A DNA stretch of 41,512 bases, from positions 1 through 41,512 of the forward strand of contig CALBPI010000018.1 of the NCBI GenBank assembly GCA_937899415.1, given 5' to 3'. The notes beneath the pieces were generated by a model, which saw nothing but the letters and a program-made list of their open reading frames with translations, ran no database searches and was not told the DNA's origin. The position numbers and the translations under genes are program-made. The stretch is from an uncultured Gammaproteobacteria bacterium. GTDB taxonomy: Bacteria > Pseudomonadota > Gammaproteobacteria > Steroidobacterales > Woeseiaceae. Positions 8,826 to 17,668 of this stretch are shown here, piece after piece. Numbering within the stretch: position 1 is the first letter of the stretch; each line of letters starts with the position of its first letter.

Positions 8826-9857
8826 ATGGCGGAGTTTCTTAGTGTTGGCGAGATTATGTTGCGGCTCAAAACACCCGGTCATGAACGTTTCTTCCAGTCG
8901 CCCACGTTTGAAGCCACTTTCGGCGGCGGCGAAGCGAACGTCGCGGTGGCGCTCGCGAATTACGGACTCAACAGCGGCTTTGTCTCAGCGCTGCCCGATA
9001 ATCCGATCGGCGACGCCTGCCTGCGAGAGCTTCGAGGGTTCGGTGTCGATGTCAGCCAAGTGCAGCGCACGGGTGAGCGCATTGGAATCTACTTCCTCGA
9101 GGCCGGTGCGAATCAGCGACCTTCAAATGTGGTTTACGACCGGGCGGATTCGGCGATCGCCACAGCACGCGCTGCCGACTTTGACTGGCCGACGATTTAC
9201 GAAGGTGCGCGCTGGATGCACATCACTGGCATAACGCCCGCGATCAGCGAGTCCGCGGCTGAGGTGAGCATGGCTGCGGTCGAGGCCGCAAGGGCCGCAG
9301 GCGTGACGGTCTCGTGTGACTTCAACTTTCGCGGCAAGCTCTGGAAGTACGGGAAGACGGCGCCCGAAGTCATGACAGACCTTGTCCGCTTTGTGGATGT
9401 CGGTATTGCCAATGAGGAGGACTGTCAGAAGTCGCTTGGAATCAGCGTCGATGACGTGCACGTGGAGAGCGGGGAGCTCGATCCGACGCGCTACGAGCGC
9501 CTGACTGAGAACGTGTTGGAAGCGTTTCCCAACATGAGCACGTTGGCCGTGACGCTGCGTGAATCCCGCAGTGCCGATCGAAACGGCTGGTCTGCCTGTT
9601 TGCGCGACAGGGATGGATTTCGACTGTCGCGCCACTACGAAATCACCGACATCGTTGACCGCGTGGGCGGTGGCGACAGCTTTGCCTCGGCACTGATCTA
9701 CGGCCTCAACGCCTATGAAGACCGCCAGGACTCACTGGAGTTCGCCGTCGCCGCGAGCTGCCTCAAGCACTCGATTCTTGGCGACTTCAACCGCGTGACT
9801 GTGCCGGAAGTCGAGAAATTAATGCGTGGTGACGGCTCGGGCCGCGTGCAGCGCTAA
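8826..9857 (+). CDS. kdgK: 2-keto-3-deoxygluconate kinase (PfkB family)
   Basis: PfkB/ribokinase-type sugar kinase of 343 residues that should phosphorylate KDG to KDPG. The N-terminal sugar-binding region has [16 protein letters not shown]. The C-terminal catalytic motif is [11 protein letters not shown] with the base D284 (GGGD instead of the more usual GAGD). [11 protein letters not shown] resembles the sequence around the phosphate-binding site in KDG kinases of alginate users. It is the last gene of the operon. Its TAA overlaps the stop codon of the convergent prolyl isomerase gene (shared CTAA), leaving no room for a separate terminator. Confidence 0.9.
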   Translation: MAEFLSVGEIMLRLKTPGHERFFQSPTFEATFGGGEANVAVALANYGLNSGFVSALPDNPIGDACLRELRGFGVDVSQVQRTGERIGIYFLEAGANQRPSNVVYDRADSAIATARAADFDWPTIYEGARWMHITGITPAISESAAEVSMAAVEAARAAGVTVSCDFNFRGKLWKYGKTAPEVMTDLVRFVDVGIANEEDCQKSLGISVDDVHVESGELDPTRYERLTENVLEAFPNMSTLAVTLRESRSADRNGWSACLRDRDGFRLSRHYEITDIVDRVGGGDSFASALIYGLNAYEDRQDSLEFAVAASCLKHSILGDFNRVTVPEVEKLMRGDGSGRVQR

Positions 9858-10282
9858 TCGATCGCAACGAGCTCGATATCAAATTCGAGCACCTGCCCCG
9901 CGAGCGGGTGGTTGGCGTCGACGGTGAAGGTCTCGTCGTCCAAGGCCGTGACGACCAGCTGCATCATCTGGCCGTCGGGCGTCTGGCTCTGCAGGTGCAT
10001 GCCGATCTCGGGCTCGACGTCGTCGGGCAGGGCGTCCTTGGGGATTTGCTGGATCAGCCGCTCGTCGCGGTCGCCATAGCCCTCGGTGGGCTCGATCTGG
10101 ACCGTCTTCTTCTCGCCAATAGCCATGCCCGTGACGGCATTGTCCATGCCGGGGATGACGTGGCCGGCGCCGAGCGTGAACTCGAGCGGGTCGCGATCGG
10201 CCGAGGAGTCGAACACCTCTCCATTGGTGAATCGGCCCGTGTAATGGATGCGGACGGTCTGAGACGCGCTGGCGGTGGTCAT
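9854..10282 (-). CDS. FKBP-type peptidyl-prolyl cis-trans isomerase, SlyD-like
   Basis: A 142-residue cytoplasmic folding helper. The FKBP half-domain [18 protein letters not shown] and [14 protein letters not shown] is interrupted by the insert-in-flap segment (about residues 70-120) typical of SlyD/SlpA proteins. It closes with [15 protein letters not shown]. The metal-binding His/Cys-rich tail of E. coli SlyD is missing, so a role in nickel handling is unlikely. GGAG lies upstream of the ATG at 10282. It is convergent with kdgK with overlapping stops and has no functional link to the alginate genes that I can see. Confidence 0.9.
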   Translation of the reverse strand: MTTASASQTVRIHYTGRFTNGEVFDSSADRDPLEFTLGAGHVIPGMDNAVTGMAIGEKKTVQIEPTEGYGDRDERLIQQIPKDALPDDVEPEIGMHLQSQTPDGQMMQLVVTALDDETFTVDANHPLAGQVLEFDIELVAID

Positions 10283-10443
10283 GGGAGCTCCGGTCTGATC
10301 GAAAAGCGCTGCGTCGGCGGATTGGCACCGAGCGGCGAAACAGCGCTAACCCTAGCAGACGCGGGCCCTCGTCGGGCTCGAATCGCGCTAAAGCCTGTTG
10401 CTGCCATGCCGCTAACCCGGAAGGCAGGGATGTCGGCATTTTC

Positions 10444-12837
10444 ATGGAACACGAAGCGCGCGCAAGCGGAAGCGTCTCGACGGAGCAGCATGTGCAAATG
10501 CTGCGCCTGGCTGAGCGTATGGCCAATCTGGGCCACTGGAACATCGACCTGGTCAACAATCGACTGTTCTGGTCGGACCAGATCTACCGCATCCATGGTG
10601 TAACGCCCGAGACTTACACGCCCGACGTGGCGTCGGCGATCTCTTTTTATCACCCTGAAGACCTGGACCGCGTGAGCCAGCACGTCGACCGCGCCATCAA
10701 CGAGCAGGCGCCCTTCGAGTTTGACGCGCGACTCATCCGTCCCGATGGCGAGATCCGTCATGTGCTGTCGCGCGGTGAGGTACAGACGGGTGCCGACGGC
10801 GCGGTGACAGCCGTCTTCGGGATATTCATCGATGTCACCGAACAGCGTCAGACCCAGGAGTTGCTTGAAGAGAGCAACGAGCGCTATGACGTCGCGATCC
10901 GCGGCTCGAGCGCCGGGCTTTGGGACTGGAACCTGCGCACCGACGACCTGTACTGGTCGCCGCAGTTCAAGGCCATCATGAAGGTCACGGATAAGGACTT
11001 CGAGCCCAATTCGGGCGCCTTCCGTGATCGCATCCACCCCGATGACCTGGAACGCGTAGAGGCCAATATCGCCGAGCATCTCGCGGGCAAGGCCGAGCTC
11101 GACCACGAGTGCCGCATGCGCCGCGACGACGGTACTTACCGTTGGATTCACGCGCACGGCCAGGCGATCTGGGACGATCAGGGTAATCCGGTCCGCATGG
11201 CCGGCTCTGTGTTCGACATCGAGGAACGCAAGCTCGACGAGCTCATGCGCGCCGAGGTCTATACGCTGTTGACCAATGCGCGGCTCGCGCCCGAGGACCA
11301 TTTTGCGCAGCTGCTGTCGATTGGACTGCGCTACCTTGAGCTCGATATCGGCATCATCAGCCGCGTGACCGACGGGACCTACGTCGTCGAGCACGTCGTG
11401 GACAAGAGTGAACAGCTTGAGCGCGGCACCACTTTCATCCTGGGTGACACCTACTGCGCCAATGTCGTTGGCCGCGGTGACGTCGTCACAATCAGCCACG
11501 CCGCCGCATCGGAAATCGCGGGCCATCCCTGTTACGAGAACTTCGGTCTCGAGGCCTACATTGGCGTCGCTATTACGGTGGCCGGCAAGCCCTATGGGAC
11601 GCTCAATTTCTCCTCGGCCGAGCCCCGTGAGCGCCCATTCGGTGATCGAGAGCGGTCGTTCCTGGCGATGCTGGCCCAGTGGATATCCAACGACATCGGT
11701 CAGCAGCAGGCCTTTGAGCAGCTCATGACCTCACGTGAGATTTTGCGCCGTCAGCGCAAGGAGCTCGATCTCATTTTCAACCTGGTGCCCTCAAGCATCT
11801 GGTTTATGGACGAGCAGTTCCGCGTCCTGCGCGTCAACGACCAGGCGGCCGGGATCATGAATATGCGCCCGGACGAGGTCGAGGGTCGCTCGATTTTCGA
11901 GCTCATGCCTAACATCGAAGCACGCTACGGCGATGAACTGCGCGAGATCATGCGTACGGGTGAGCCCATCATCGGCAAGGTCGAGTCCACAGAAGGCGAC
12001 GACGAGAATGCCTCGTGGGTGCGGATCGACAAGGTGCCCTACAACGACCGTACCTCGCGTGACAGAAAGCTCATCACGGTCGCCACGGACATCACCTCGT
12101 TCGTGCAATCGCAGCGTGCGCTTGAGCGCCACGCGTCGCTGCTCGAGCGCAGCAACCGGGATCTCGACGATTTCGCTTACATCGCTTCGCATGATTTGCG
12201 GGCGCCGATGCGCGGTATCGAGAATCTCGCGCAGTGGATTCACGAAGACATCGCCGAGATGGCGGCGCCCGATACCATGGAAAAGCTGGACATGCTCAGA
12301 AAGCGAGTCGCGCGCATGGACCGCATGCTGGGCGACATTCTGGAGTACTCGCGCGCTGGGCGTGACGACGCTGCGGTGCAGGCCGTGGATTGCCAGAGCG
12401 TGGTCGAAGAGGTCATCGAGTGGGTGGGCGAGCGCTTCTCGCATGAGGTCGTCATCACCTCGGAATTGCCCGAGCTTATGGCGCAGCCCACCACCGTGCA
12501 GCAGATCTTCCTGAACCTGGTCTCCAACGCCGCCAAGCACCACGACAAGCCCAACGGTCGTATCGAGGTGTCCTGCGAGGCCGACGGCGCGCATTACCGT
12601 TTCTCGGTCGCCGACAACGGCCCGGGCATTCCCGAGCGTTACCGCGAGCGCATCTTCCGGATGTTCGAGACGCTCAAGCGTCGCGACGACGTCGAGGGCA
12701 GCGGTGTCGGCCTCGCGATCGTCGAGCGGCTGGTGTCGTCACTGGGCGGGCGCATCGAGCTCCATGACGGGCTTGATGGTATGGGTTGTGAGTTTCGCGT
12801 CTTTATTCCCCGCGAAACGCGCGAGCAGGCCGCGTAA
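10444..12837 (+). CDS. Soluble multi-PAS/GAF sensor histidine kinase
   Basis: Predicted cytoplasmic kinase of 797 residues without membrane segments. Domains in order: PAS with PAC (about 24-137, GHWNIDLVNNRLFWSD), PAS (146-266, GLWDWNLRTDDLYWSP), GAF (about 270-420, GTTFILGDTYC then GVAITVAGKPYGTLNF), PAS (430-560), a HisKA helix pair with phosphoacceptor H583 in ASHDLRAPMRG, and an HATPase domain with N-box LNLVSNAAKH and G-boxes DNGPGIP and GSGVGLAI. The kinase core resembles those paired with Rcp1-like single-domain regulators, and such a gene overlaps its stop here. No classic Shine-Dalgarno precedes the ATG. The signal is unknown; no bilin-binding Cys context is evident. Confidence 0.9.
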   Translation: MEHEARASGSVSTEQHVQMLRLAERMANLGHWNIDLVNNRLFWSDQIYRIHGVTPETYTPDVASAISFYHPEDLDRVSQHVDRAINEQAPFEFDARLIRPDGEIRHVLSRGEVQTGADGAVTAVFGIFIDVTEQRQTQELLEESNERYDVAIRGSSAGLWDWNLRTDDLYWSPQFKAIMKVTDKDFEPNSGAFRDRIHPDDLERVEANIAEHLAGKAELDHECRMRRDDGTYRWIHAHGQAIWDDQGNPVRMAGSVFDIEERKLDELMRAEVYTLLTNARLAPEDHFAQLLSIGLRYLELDIGIISRVTDGTYVVEHVVDKSEQLERGTTFILGDTYCANVVGRGDVVTISHAAASEIAGHPCYENFGLEAYIGVAITVAGKPYGTLNFSSAEPRERPFGDRERSFLAMLAQWISNDIGQQQAFEQLMTSREILRRQRKELDLIFNLVPSSIWFMDEQFRVLRVNDQAAGIMNMRPDEVEGRSIFELMPNIEARYGDELREIMRTGEPIIGKVESTEGDDENASWVRIDKVPYNDRTSRDRKLITVATDITSFVQSQRALERHASLLERSNRDLDDFAYIASHDLRAPMRGIENLAQWIHEDIAEMAAPDTMEKLDMLRKRVARMDRMLGDILEYSRAGRDDAAVQAVDCQSVVEEVIEWVGERFSHEVVITSELPELMAQPTTVQQIFLNLVSNAAKHHDKPNGRIEVSCEADGAHYRFSVADNGPGIPERYRERIFRMFETLKRRDDVEGSGVGLAIVERLVSSLGGRIELHDGLDGMGCEFRVFIPRETREQAA

Positions 12838-13256
12838 TGATGGCGCTTGATGTCGTGCAAAGCCCCCCGATCACGTTGTTGCTCGTTGACGATGACGATG
12901 TCGACATCATGAGCATCAGCCGCGCGCTCACCACCAAGGGCATTGAGAACCCACTCGTCGTGGCACATGACGGCATAGAGGCGCTGGAGTGTCTGCGCGG
13001 CGAGAATGGGCGTGACCGCGTCGAGCCACCTTTCATCATCCTGCTCGACCTGAACATGCCGCGCATGGACGGCATCGAGTTTCTCGGCGAGCTGCGGGCT
13101 GATCCCACTTTGCAGAATAGCGTCGTCTACGTGCTTACGACGTCCTCGGCCCAGAAAGACAAACTTGAGGCTCACGCGCATGACGTGGATGGCTTCATCA
13201 CGAAAGGTGCTTCGCAGGACGTCGTCAACGACGTCATCGACCTGTTGAGCCTCTAG
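12837..13256 (+). CDS. Stand-alone response regulator receiver protein (Rcp1-like)
   Basis: A single receiver domain of 139 residues with no output domain. The acidic pocket is VDDDDVD near residues 17-23, the phosphoacceptor is D71 in LLDLNMPRMDG, then TTSS and FITKG with the conserved Thr/Ser and Lys. The acidic cluster and the long loop before the phosphoacceptor (ENGRDRVEPP) resemble Rcp1-type regulators. The ATG overlaps the kinase TAA by one base (TAATG), so the pair is probably co-translated and forms a cognate couple. With no DNA-binding part, it likely acts by protein contact or as a phosphate shuttle. Confidence 0.9.
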   Translation: MMALDVVQSPPITLLLVDDDDVDIMSISRALTTKGIENPLVVAHDGIEALECLRGENGRDRVEPPFIILLDLNMPRMDGIEFLGELRADPTLQNSVVYVLTTSSAQKDKLEAHAHDVDGFITKGASQDVVNDVIDLLSL

Positions 13257-13265
13257 ATCAGCGAC

Positions 13266-15065
13266 TCAGTGGCGCCGCACGTCAGGGCGCAGGCTGGTCG
13301 GCACTTCGTCTTCGTCAAAGTGCTCCGCTAGTGAAAGCGCGCGGAAGGTGCCTGTGTAGTTGTCGATGCGCTCACCGAGGCGGTCCGCCTGTGAGTTGAG
13401 CCAGACACGCGCCGCGGCGGCCACCATGCCGCGTGCGAACAGGAAGCCCTGGCCCGCGTTGCAGCCCATATTGACGAGCGCCTGTAGCTGAGCCCGATTC
13501 TCGACGCGTTTCGCGGTGACGGTGATGCTGAGTCGTTCGGCGAGGTCGATGAGCGTGCGCACGACGACGTGGCGCTGCGTTTCGTCTTCGACGTCGGCCA
13601 CGAGATCGGAGTCGAGCTTCACGCCGGCGACGGGGAAACGCTCCAGTGAGTGCAGCGACATGTCACCGCCGCCGAAATCGTCGAATTCGATGGCGACCCC
13701 GGCCGCCGCCAGTTGCCGAACGTGGCGCACTGCAAGCTCGCCTTGCTCGACCAGCGTACGGTCCGTGAGCTCGAGTCGAACAGCGTCACCGGGTACCTGC
13801 ATGGACTCGAGGTCTTCGATGATCGCTGAAGCCATGTGCTTGCTGGCGAGCTCCTGGATGTCGACGTTGAAGCTCATGTAAAGGTGGCGGTGGCCCTCGG
13901 CGCGCCAGGCGCGCAGTTCTGCAAGCGCGCGTCGGCGCAGTTGCCGGCCAACGGCGGGCATGAGCTTATGCGCACGCGCCAGCGGCAGCAGCTCACGAGG
14001 CTCAATCACCTCGCCGTCGCTGCGGAACCAGCGGCACAACACCTCGAAACCAAGCACGCGCCGCGTCTTGAGCGAAACGATGGGCTGATAGACGGGACGG
14101 ATCTCACCGTTCGACAGCGCTTCGCGCAGCTCGCTCTCGAGCGCCTGCTTGCGCACGAGCTTCTGGTCCATCTGCGCGTTGAAGAAGGCGACACTATTCC
14201 GCCCACGTTCCTTGACGTGGTAGAGCGCCAGATCAGCGCACTTGGTCAGCGTCTCGGCATCGCTGCCGTGGCTCGGATACATGGCGCCACCAATGCTGGC
14301 GCCCACGGTGACGGTCACGGTGCCAAAGGTCATCGGCTCGGAGAGCTTCTTGCGTGCGCGCTCGGCCCATTGCTGCGCCGCCGAGGCATCACGCACGCCC
14401 TCGAGCACCACAGCGAATTCGTCGCCGCCCAGCCGGGCGGCCGTATCGCCGACGCGCACAAGATCGCGCAGCCGTACGCCGATCTGACGCAGGATCGCGT
14501 CGCCAGTGTCGTGACCGTGTTCGTCGTTGGCCGCTTTGAACTTGTCGAGGTCGATGACGAGCAGGGCCACCATCTCGCCGTTGCGCTGGGAGTGCGCGCA
14601 GGCTTTTTCGAACTGGTCTTCAAAGCCTCGGCGGTTGTAGAGGCCCGTGAGCGCGTCGAAAGAAGCCAGCCGCTGTAGGCGCAGCTCTGCAGATTTGCGC
14701 TGCACCGCGTACTTGATGGCGCGCGGTAGCAGCCGCAGGCCTTCGGGGCCCTTGACGATGAAGTCCTGCGCGCCGGCCCCGATGATCGTCGTCGCAAAGT
14801 CTTCGTTGTCGTTGCCACTGAGGACAATGACCGGGACTTGTGGTCGCGTCTCAACCAGCCGCTCCACGGCCTCACTGCCTTTGGCGTCCGGCAGGTTCAG
14901 GTCTACGAGGACGACATCGCAGTTACCTTTGAGCAGGTGGCCGATGCCGTCGTCGAGGCGGCATTCATGGTGAATATCAAACTCAATGTCGCGGCAATAA
15001 CGCGGCAACGCGATTTCTACCAATCGCGCGTCCGTATCGTCATCTTCAATGAGCAGAACTTGCAT
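13266..15065 (-). CDS. Receiver-GGDEF-EAL protein (diguanylate cyclase, EAL half degenerate)
   Basis: Cyclic-di-GMP turnover protein of 599 residues. Receiver (1-120) with D55 in VDLNLPD; GGDEF domain (about 135-295) with intact GGDEF at 213-217 and an inhibitory I-site RxxD at R204-D207, five residues upstream; EAL domain (about 305-555). The EAL signature is E341-V-L, and N400, DDF (462-464), K483 and Q539 are present. However, ELTE is ELTD (432-435), and the loop AEGVE is AKRVE (518-522), so one catalytic/loop Glu is Lys. The cyclase should be active and the phosphodiesterase weak or dead. It faces the kinase-receiver pair tail-to-tail, 9 bp apart, and may receive signal from it. Confidence 0.9.
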   Translation of the reverse strand: MQVLLIEDDDTDARLVEIALPRYCRDIEFDIHHECRLDDGIGHLLKGNCDVVLVDLNLPDAKGSEAVERLVETRPQVPVIVLSGNDNEDFATTIIGAGAQDFIVKGPEGLRLLPRAIKYAVQRKSAELRLQRLASFDALTGLYNRRGFEDQFEKACAHSQRNGEMVALLVIDLDKFKAANDEHGHDTGDAILRQIGVRLRDLVRVGDTAARLGGDEFAVVLEGVRDASAAQQWAERARKKLSEPMTFGTVTVTVGASIGGAMYPSHGSDAETLTKCADLALYHVKERGRNSVAFFNAQMDQKLVRKQALESELREALSNGEIRPVYQPIVSLKTRRVLGFEVLCRWFRSDGEVIEPRELLPLARAHKLMPAVGRQLRRRALAELRAWRAEGHRHLYMSFNVDIQELASKHMASAIIEDLESMQVPGDAVRLELTDRTLVEQGELAVRHVRQLAAAGVAIEFDDFGGGDMSLHSLERFPVAGVKLDSDLVADVEDETQRHVVVRTLIDLAERLSITVTAKRVENRAQLQALVNMGCNAGQGFLFARGMVAAAARVWLNSQADRLGERIDNYTGTFRALSLAEHFDEDEVPTSLRPDVRRH

Positions 15066-15199
15066 GCCGTGACCGCTGGTTGCGACGACGCAGTCCTTGC
15101 CTCGTCAATGATCTTCGCGCCTCAGCCGCGGCGCCGGGTCGTCGATCCACATCCGTTAGTCGTGATAGCGGCCGCCAGGCGTGCGGCTTTAGGCCACTC

Positions 15200-16816
15200 C
15201 TAGGGTAGGCAACCGCGCTCGGGAGCGGCACGGGGCGAGAGGTGGCGGCTTGGGTGGCGGTCGAGCAGATTACCGGCGTAGCCGGCGACGTCCGGGTGCA
15301 CCAGGCGCTTGCTCACATAGTGGTAGAGCGGAATCAGCGCGTAAGCGTCATCAATACGCAGGGCGGCCTCCGACAGCGCCCCGGCACGTGCGTCTTTCGT
15401 ATCGGCACCGCGTGCGAGATCGAGCGCGGCCTCGAAGCCGGCGTCCGAGTATCCCGGCAGATTATGCTCGCTGCCCTCGCGAAACAGACCGAGAAAAGAC
15501 GCGGCGTCGGCGTAGTCAGCAAACCAGGCATAACGCATGGCGTCCCACTCTGTCCTGCGTTGGCGCGTATCGAGAAAGTAACCCCATTCGCGCTTATCCA
15601 GCACCGCCTCGATGCCGAGCGAATCGCGCCACATCCCGGCCACAGTCAGCGCAATGCGCTCATGCACATCGCCAGCGTCGAATACGAGCCGCAGTTCCGG
15701 CGGCGGTGCGTCCCCCAGTGCGCGCAGATAGGTGGCGCGAGCCTGAATCACGCGTTCGGAGTCGTCGAGTGCGGCCCAACCGTAATGTGCGTCATCGACG
15801 AGCCCGGGCGGCAGCAGACCCCATGCCGGCTGTTCGCCGCGACCCAGCATGGCGACAAGCGCATGCCTGTCGACAGCCATCGACAGCGCGCGACGAAGAT
15901 CGCGATTCGCAAGCGCAGGCTCGGTAACGTCCAGCGCGAGAAAATAGGTGCCGAGCTGCGGCGCAATGTGCACGGCGTCGGGCAGGCGCTCGCGCAGGGT
16001 GGCCACCTGCTGGGGCGGCAGCGAGTGCGTCATATCCAGATCGCCGGCACGGTACATCGTGACCTCTGTGGATGGATCGACGACCGGCAGATACTCGACG
16101 CGGCAATAGCCCAGGCGCCCCACGTCACGGTGGTGCGGATTGGCGGTTAGCGCGATACGGTCGTTGCGGCGATAGCTCGCCAGCCGATAGGCGCCGTTAC
16201 TCACGAACCGCTCCGGGTCGTCGAAGCCGCCGTCAGCCGCATTGCTGGCATGCACGGGTGCCGCAACAGACATCGCCAGCACATCAAGCAAGGTGTGGCC
16301 GGGCGCGTCGAGCTCGATGATCAGCGTGCGAGGGCCCTCTGCACGCACGCTCAGTGCTGACAGCGGGGCGTCGCCGGCCTGGACAGCCGCAAACCCGGAG
16401 ATATTGGCAAACAGGCTCGCATACGGTGCGTTGGTGTCCGGGTCGGCGAGTCTGCGCAGGCCACGGACGAAGTCGGCGGCGGTGACAGGCTCACCTGTCG
16501 ACCATCGCGCGTCCGCGCGCAGTTCGAATTCAAACCGCCGCAGGCCGGCATCTGCTTGCCAACGTGCTGCAGCGCCTGGCGTGATCGTGCCGTCACTGCC
16601 GATGGTGACAAGCCCCTCATAGAGATCACCGAGCACGTTGAACGCGTGAATGTCTACGGCGCGCGCGGGATCCAGCGTGCCGGGCTGCCCGCCATTACCG
16701 CGCGTCAGCGTTCGTGACGACGGCTCCTGCGATATATCGGAGGCGGGACTGCCACAGCTGGTGAGCCCGGACCACATGACTGCGGCACACAAAAAAAGCG
16801 CAATACGACTTGTCAT
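15200..16816 (-). CDS. Orphan OppA-type peptide-binding lipoprotein (SBP family 5)
   Basis: Periplasmic solute-binding protein of 538 residues with a lipoprotein signal (lipobox LTSC, C21). Features of the family 5 binding proteins are GQPGTLDPA near residue 43, DLYEGLV, RADARWSTGEPVTAADF, and AWFADYADAASFLGLF near residue 430. This is the OppA pattern for di- to oligopeptides. No permease or ATPase genes are adjacent, so it either feeds an ABC complex encoded elsewhere or has a different role such as murein peptide capture. The 134-bp gap downstream to the GGDEF gene holds no feature I could name. Its start codon is only 30 bp from that of the divergent DUF6502 gene. Confidence 0.85.
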   Translation of the reverse strand: MTSRIALFLCAAVMWSGLTSCGSPASDISQEPSSRTLTRGNGGQPGTLDPARAVDIHAFNVLGDLYEGLVTIGSDGTITPGAAARWQADAGLRRFEFELRADARWSTGEPVTAADFVRGLRRLADPDTNAPYASLFANISGFAAVQAGDAPLSALSVRAEGPRTLIIELDAPGHTLLDVLAMSVAAPVHASNAADGGFDDPERFVSNGAYRLASYRRNDRIALTANPHHRDVGRLGYCRVEYLPVVDPSTEVTMYRAGDLDMTHSLPPQQVATLRERLPDAVHIAPQLGTYFLALDVTEPALANRDLRRALSMAVDRHALVAMLGRGEQPAWGLLPPGLVDDAHYGWAALDDSERVIQARATYLRALGDAPPPELRLVFDAGDVHERIALTVAGMWRDSLGIEAVLDKREWGYFLDTRQRRTEWDAMRYAWFADYADAASFLGLFREGSEHNLPGYSDAGFEAALDLARGADTKDARAGALSEAALRIDDAYALIPLYHYVSKRLVHPDVAGYAGNLLDRHPSRHLSPRAAPERGCLP

Positions 16817-16826
16817 TTTTTATAAA

Positions 16827-16843
16827 TGGGGCAATATACCCCA
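16827..16843. promoter_or_regulatory. TGGGG-N7-CCCCA inverted repeat between divergent genes
   Basis: The 5-bp arms TGGGG (16827-16831) and CCCCA (16839-16843) flank CAATATA. The element fills most of the 30-bp gap between the oppA-like and DUF6502 start codons. It would overlap any promoter for either gene: TATATT on the minus strand lies within it. An operator for the adjacent HTH-like DUF6502 protein is an attractive guess. Confidence 0.4.
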
Positions 16844-16846
16844 ACT

Positions 16847-17668
16847 ATGAGAAAGAACGTCAATGCCGCCCTGTTGAGCGCCTGCCGAATGTTGCTTCGG
16901 CCGATCGCGTTGTTGCTGCTCAAGGGTGGCGTGACCTGGCGTGAATTCTCTGAGCTCTCCAAATCCGTCTTTGTTTCTGTAGCCACCGATGAGTTTGGCA
17001 TCGGAGGCCGGCCGACCAACATCTCCCGAGTGTCTATTTTGACCGGTATCTCGCGCAAGGAAGTCAAGCGCCAGCGCGACTTGCTGGAGGTCGCGGCGCC
17101 GGAAGCCTCTTTGAAAACGACAGATGCGACCCGGTTGCTGTCGGGTTGGCACCAGGACCCGGATTACCTGGATCCAACCGGTCAGCCACTGCCGCTGCCG
17201 TTGGCGGGCGACACACCCAGCTTTAAGACATTGTTCAATGCCTACGGCGGCGATACGCCCGAACAGACGTTGCTGAAAGAGCTGCGACACGCCAACTCTA
17301 TCCAGGATGACAACGGTCACGTTGTTGCGGCGCGTCGCTATCACATGCCCGGTGATCTCGATCCGGGCGGCTTGCACTTTTTCGGTACGAACCTCTACGA
17401 CCACGGGCAAACGCTGGCGAGCAACGTTGGCGATGTTGTCGCGCCCAAGTGGCTCGAGGGTTTTGCCGTTGATGATCGCATTCACCCGGAGGCCGTTGAG
17501 GCCTTCCGCGTGTATCTCGACAAGCGCGGTCAACAGTTTCTGGAAGAAGTCGACGCATGGCTCGGTCAACACCGCGTCGATGCCAACGACTCGAGCACCA
17601 CTCCCGTGCGCCTTGGGATGGGCGTCTATGCAATCGCAGGACCACTACCAAAAGGAACGCAGTCATGA
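16847..17668 (+). CDS. DUF6502 family protein with N-terminal HTH-like region
   Basis: Protein of 273 residues of unknown function that I recognise as DUF6502. The N-terminal half (RKNVNAALLSACRMLL.., then GGRPTNISRVSILTGISRKEVKRQRD in two blocks) reads like a winged helix with a recognition helix. The middle has the family hallmark GWHQDPDYLD, and the C-terminal part is amphipathic helix. No signal peptide or membrane segment is certain. The ATG at 16847 is chosen over 16826 because the latter falls in the inverted repeat. Neither has a Shine-Dalgarno, and a TTGTCA (16810-16815) upstream could give a leaderless or nearly leaderless mRNA. Its stop overlaps the DUF5666 start (ATGA), so the two are one operon. 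Confidence 0.65.
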   Translation: MRKNVNAALLSACRMLLRPIALLLLKGGVTWREFSELSKSVFVSVATDEFGIGGRPTNISRVSILTGISRKEVKRQRDLLEVAAPEASLKTTDATRLLSGWHQDPDYLDPTGQPLPLPLAGDTPSFKTLFNAYGGDTPEQTLLKELRHANSIQDDNGHVVAARRYHMPGDLDPGGLHFFGTNLYDHGQTLASNVGDVVAPKWLEGFAVDDRIHPEAVEAFRVYLDKRGQQFLEEVDAWLGQHRVDANDSSTTPVRLGMGVYAIAGPLPKGTQS

